In this document: positions 62,301 to 64,000 of the stretch, piece by piece
Position numbering within the stretch: position 1 is the first letter of the stretch
Layout: each line of letters opens with the position of its first letter
Assembly (NCBI GenBank): GCA_947450025.1
Contig: CANFTW010000004.1
Location: 186,001-250,000, forward strand
Direction: 5' to 3'
Length of the DNA stretch: 64,000 nucleotides
From: Bacteroidota bacterium
Lineage (GTDB): Bacteria; Bacteroidota; Bacteroidia; B-17B0; Aurantibacillaceae
Program-made: the position numbers and the translations under genes
The notes under the pieces: model-generated
What the model saw: the letters and a program-made list of their open reading frames with translations, nothing else
Databases searched by the model: none
Told to the model about the DNA's origin: nothing

Positions 62301-64000
62301 ATGTCTTTAAAATCCACTACTAGACTTCTATTTATTGCCACTGTGAGTTTATTTTACAGTTCATCGTTCGCTCAATTGAAAGATGAATTAGGGGCTATTC
62401 ATGGTAATTTTCAAATAGATGCTGCTAACTATCAAAGAGATACTATTATTGGTGCGGATCCCGGAAGTGAAGTATTTAGGTATAACGCATTTGGTAATAT
62501 TAATTATCAAAAAGGTGGGTTCAGTGCAGGCGTTCGTTTTGAGAGCTACAACCCTCCATTGTTGGGGTACCTTCCAGGATACAAAGGATCTGGTGTACCA
62601 TATCGATTTGCTAGATATAAACATAAAGACATTGACATTACTATAGGTAACTTTTATGAACAGTTTGGTAGTGGAATTACTTTAAGAGCTTATGAAAATA
62701 GAGGATTATTATATGATAACGCTCTGGATGGAATGCGTGTGATTTTTACACCAAAAAATGGTATAACCTTAAAAGGTTTAGTTGGAAAACAACGTACCTA
62801 TTTCTCATTATCACCCGGAGTTGTAAGAGGAATTGATGGGGAAGTAAATTTCATGGAATTATTTGATTCAATTTTAGGGAAATCAAAAACAAAAATAATT
62901 ATTGGTGGAAGCTTTGTCAGTAAATATCAACAGGATCAAAATCCAACTTTAGTGCTTCCACAAAATGTTGGAACTAGTGCTGGTCGTTTTACAGTTATAA
63001 GAGGTGGTTTTAATTTTAATGCAGAGTATGCTTATAAAATAAACGATCCATCTTATCAAAATAAATATAGTTATAAAGAAGGTCAAGCAATAATTGCTTC
63101 CACCTCATATGGTACAGATGGATTTTCAATTATGTTTTCAGGAAAAATGTTGGATAACATGAGTTTTAGAAGTGATAGAGATGCTCAAAATACGATTGAC
63201 ATGATTAATTATCAACCTGACTTTAGCAAATTTCACACCTATTCTTTAATGGCCTATTATCCTTATGCCACACAAGCTAATGGAGAAGTAGGAGGAACTG
63301 GAGAAGTACAGTACAAATTTAAAAAAGGAACATTATTGGGTGGGAAATATGGAATGGATATTACCATCAATGGTTCTGCATATTACGCTTTAGATACTAT
63401 AGGAATTGCACCAATTGATGACACCTTAAGAAACTACAAATATTCGACTAATTATGGTAATGTTGGTAATGAATATTATCATGATTTTAATATTGAAATT
63501 ACAAAGAAATTAAGCAAAAAATTAAAATTCACTTTAATGTATGCGAATCAATTTTTAAATCAATCTATTGTTCAATTTAATACTCCTGATAAAGAAGAAC
63601 ATCCAGACATCACTTCTCATATTGGCGTTTTAGATGTTACTTACAGATACAAAACGGGTTCTGCTATTCGAATAGAAACTCAGGGTTTTTTCGGAAAATA
63701 TAATTACGGCGAACATCAATACAATGCAGCAGGAGAAAAAAACATCACAAACAACACGGGCTCTTGGGCATCAGGCTTAATAGAATGGACACCAAACACA
63801 CATTGGAGTGTAACGATTGCCGATCAATACAATTATAACAATCCAGTTGTAGCTAAGCGCGTGCATTACTATTATGGTATGATAGGGTATGTAAATGGTC
63901 CTACCCGCATATCCGTTAGCTATGGACGTCAACGTCAAGGTATTTTTTGCGCAGGTGGTGTTTGTCGTTTTGTGCCAGCATCTAGTGGTTTAACCATCAG
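62301..64000 (+). CDS. DUF6029-family exported protein, 5' part (runs off window edge)
   Basis: At least 566 residues with an open frame to the last base. Signal peptide ends SSSFAQ (about 25). The mature protein is rich in alternating beta-strands and aromatics (GVRFESYNPPLLG, ITIGNFYEQFGSGITLRAYENRGLLYDNALDGMRV), consistent with an outer membrane barrel. The last visible residues, IFCAGGVCRFVPASSGLTI, are the conserved near-terminal motif of DUF6029, so only a short tail is missing. The CAGGVC pair sits beside the upstream TlpA gene, a plausible redox partner. Function unknown. Confidence 0.8.
   Translation, partial: MSLKSTTRLLFIATVSLFYSSSFAQLKDELGAIHGNFQIDAANYQRDTIIGADPGSEVFRYNAFGNINYQKGGFSAGVRFESYNPPLLGYLPGYKGSGVPYRFARYKHKDIDITIGNFYEQFGSGITLRAYENRGLLYDNALDGMRVIFTPKNGITLKGLVGKQRTYFSLSPGVVRGIDGEVNFMELFDSILGKSKTKIIIGGSFVSKYQQDQNPTLVLPQNVGTSAGRFTVIRGGFNFNAEYAYKINDPSYQNKYSYKEGQAIIASTSYGTDGFSIMFSGKMLDNMSFRSDRDAQNTIDMINYQPDFSKFHTYSLMAYYPYATQANGEVGGTGEVQYKFKKGTLLGGKYGMDITINGSAYYALDTIGIAPIDDTLRNYKYSTNYGNVGNEYYHDFNIEITKKLSKKLKFTLMYANQFLNQSIVQFNTPDKEEHPDITSHIGVLDVTYRYKTGSAIRIETQGFFGKYNYGEHQYNAAGEKNITNNTGSWASGLIEWTPNTHWSVTIADQYNYNNPVVAKRVHYYYGMIGYVNGPTRISVSYGRQRQGIFCAGGVCRFVPASSGLTI

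Noticed and set aside
1-64000. tRNA or rRNA genes, insertion sequences, prophage, defence or toxin-antitoxin systems
   Set aside because: No TPsiC-like clusters, transposase or integrase motifs, or known defence domains were seen in the intergenic gaps or the protein set; a tool scan (tRNAscan-SE, ISEScan, DefenseFinder) would be needed to exclude weak cases.

Overview
The window is chromosomal DNA of a Bacteroidota bacterium, most likely a flavobacterium-like lineage. Base composition is AT-rich, and promoters match the phylum's -7 element TAnnTTTG. Several features are typical of the phylum: a PKD-repeat adhesin with a type IX secretion type B C-terminal sorting domain, a DUF4249 lipoprotein, a GWxTD protein, an OstA-like protein, a DUF6029 protein, a Bacteroidota-type thiamine-regulated TonB receptor and archaeal-type prolyl-tRNA synthetase. 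I do not name a genus. Gene density is high and no gene-free stretch exceeds about 260 bases. I see no tRNA, rRNA, insertion sequence, prophage or CRISPR array.

Layout. 1-6.1 kb: the 5' part of a BNR/VPS10-like beta-propeller protein (cut by the window edge), a PyrR-like phosphoribosyltransferase and a 1181-residue PKD adhesin. 6.3-10.9 kb: a three-gene minus-strand operon of two tandem atypical polysaccharide deacetylases and an AsnB-type amidotransferase. 11-16.5 kb: ftcD, a membrane glycosyltransferase-like protein, ffh and folD. 16.6-19.5 kb: a FadL-type porin and a Tyr/Gly/Asn-rich lipoprotein, divergent from the proS-gpmA-HAD-map operon (19.6-22.9 kb). 23-24.4 kb: two unknown exported proteins. 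24.4-27.1 kb: a TonB-dependent receptor under a TPP riboswitch. 27.1-33.4 kb: murI, a fatty-acid desaturase, panB, a DUF4249 lipoprotein and dnaK. 33.4-38.5 kb: a PGRP-like amidase, two unknown envelope proteins, the overlapping plsC-gatC-GNAT operon, an ABC ATPase, a SixA-like phosphatase and a 38-residue membrane peptide. 38.5-43.6 kb: an amino-acid permease and a tightly overlapped four-gene operon (PAP2, PD40 repeat, GNAT, GT-C-like). 43.7-51.4 kb: purH, then the elongasome genes mreB-mreC-mreD-mrdA-rodA and an HTH protein. 51.4-57 kb: a CNNM/CorC-type transporter, a GWxTD lipoprotein, an HMA lipoprotein, a NodB deacetylase, a small unknown gene and rlmD. 57.1-64 kb: an OstA/LptA-like protein, fabG, a BatA-like VWA membrane protein, a TlpA thioredoxin and a truncated DUF6029 protein.

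Most of the window is housekeeping and cell-envelope biology. The best-supported regulatory element is the TPP riboswitch placing an orphan TonB receptor under thiamine control. The least explained items are the tandem deacetylase/AsnB operon, the low-complexity lipoprotein with palindromes in its divergent promoter region, a short GC-rich island inside the PKD gene, a sigma-54-like element before dnaK, and an apparent excess of TTG start codons. I did not find a clear candidate for a wholly new defence or mobile system.
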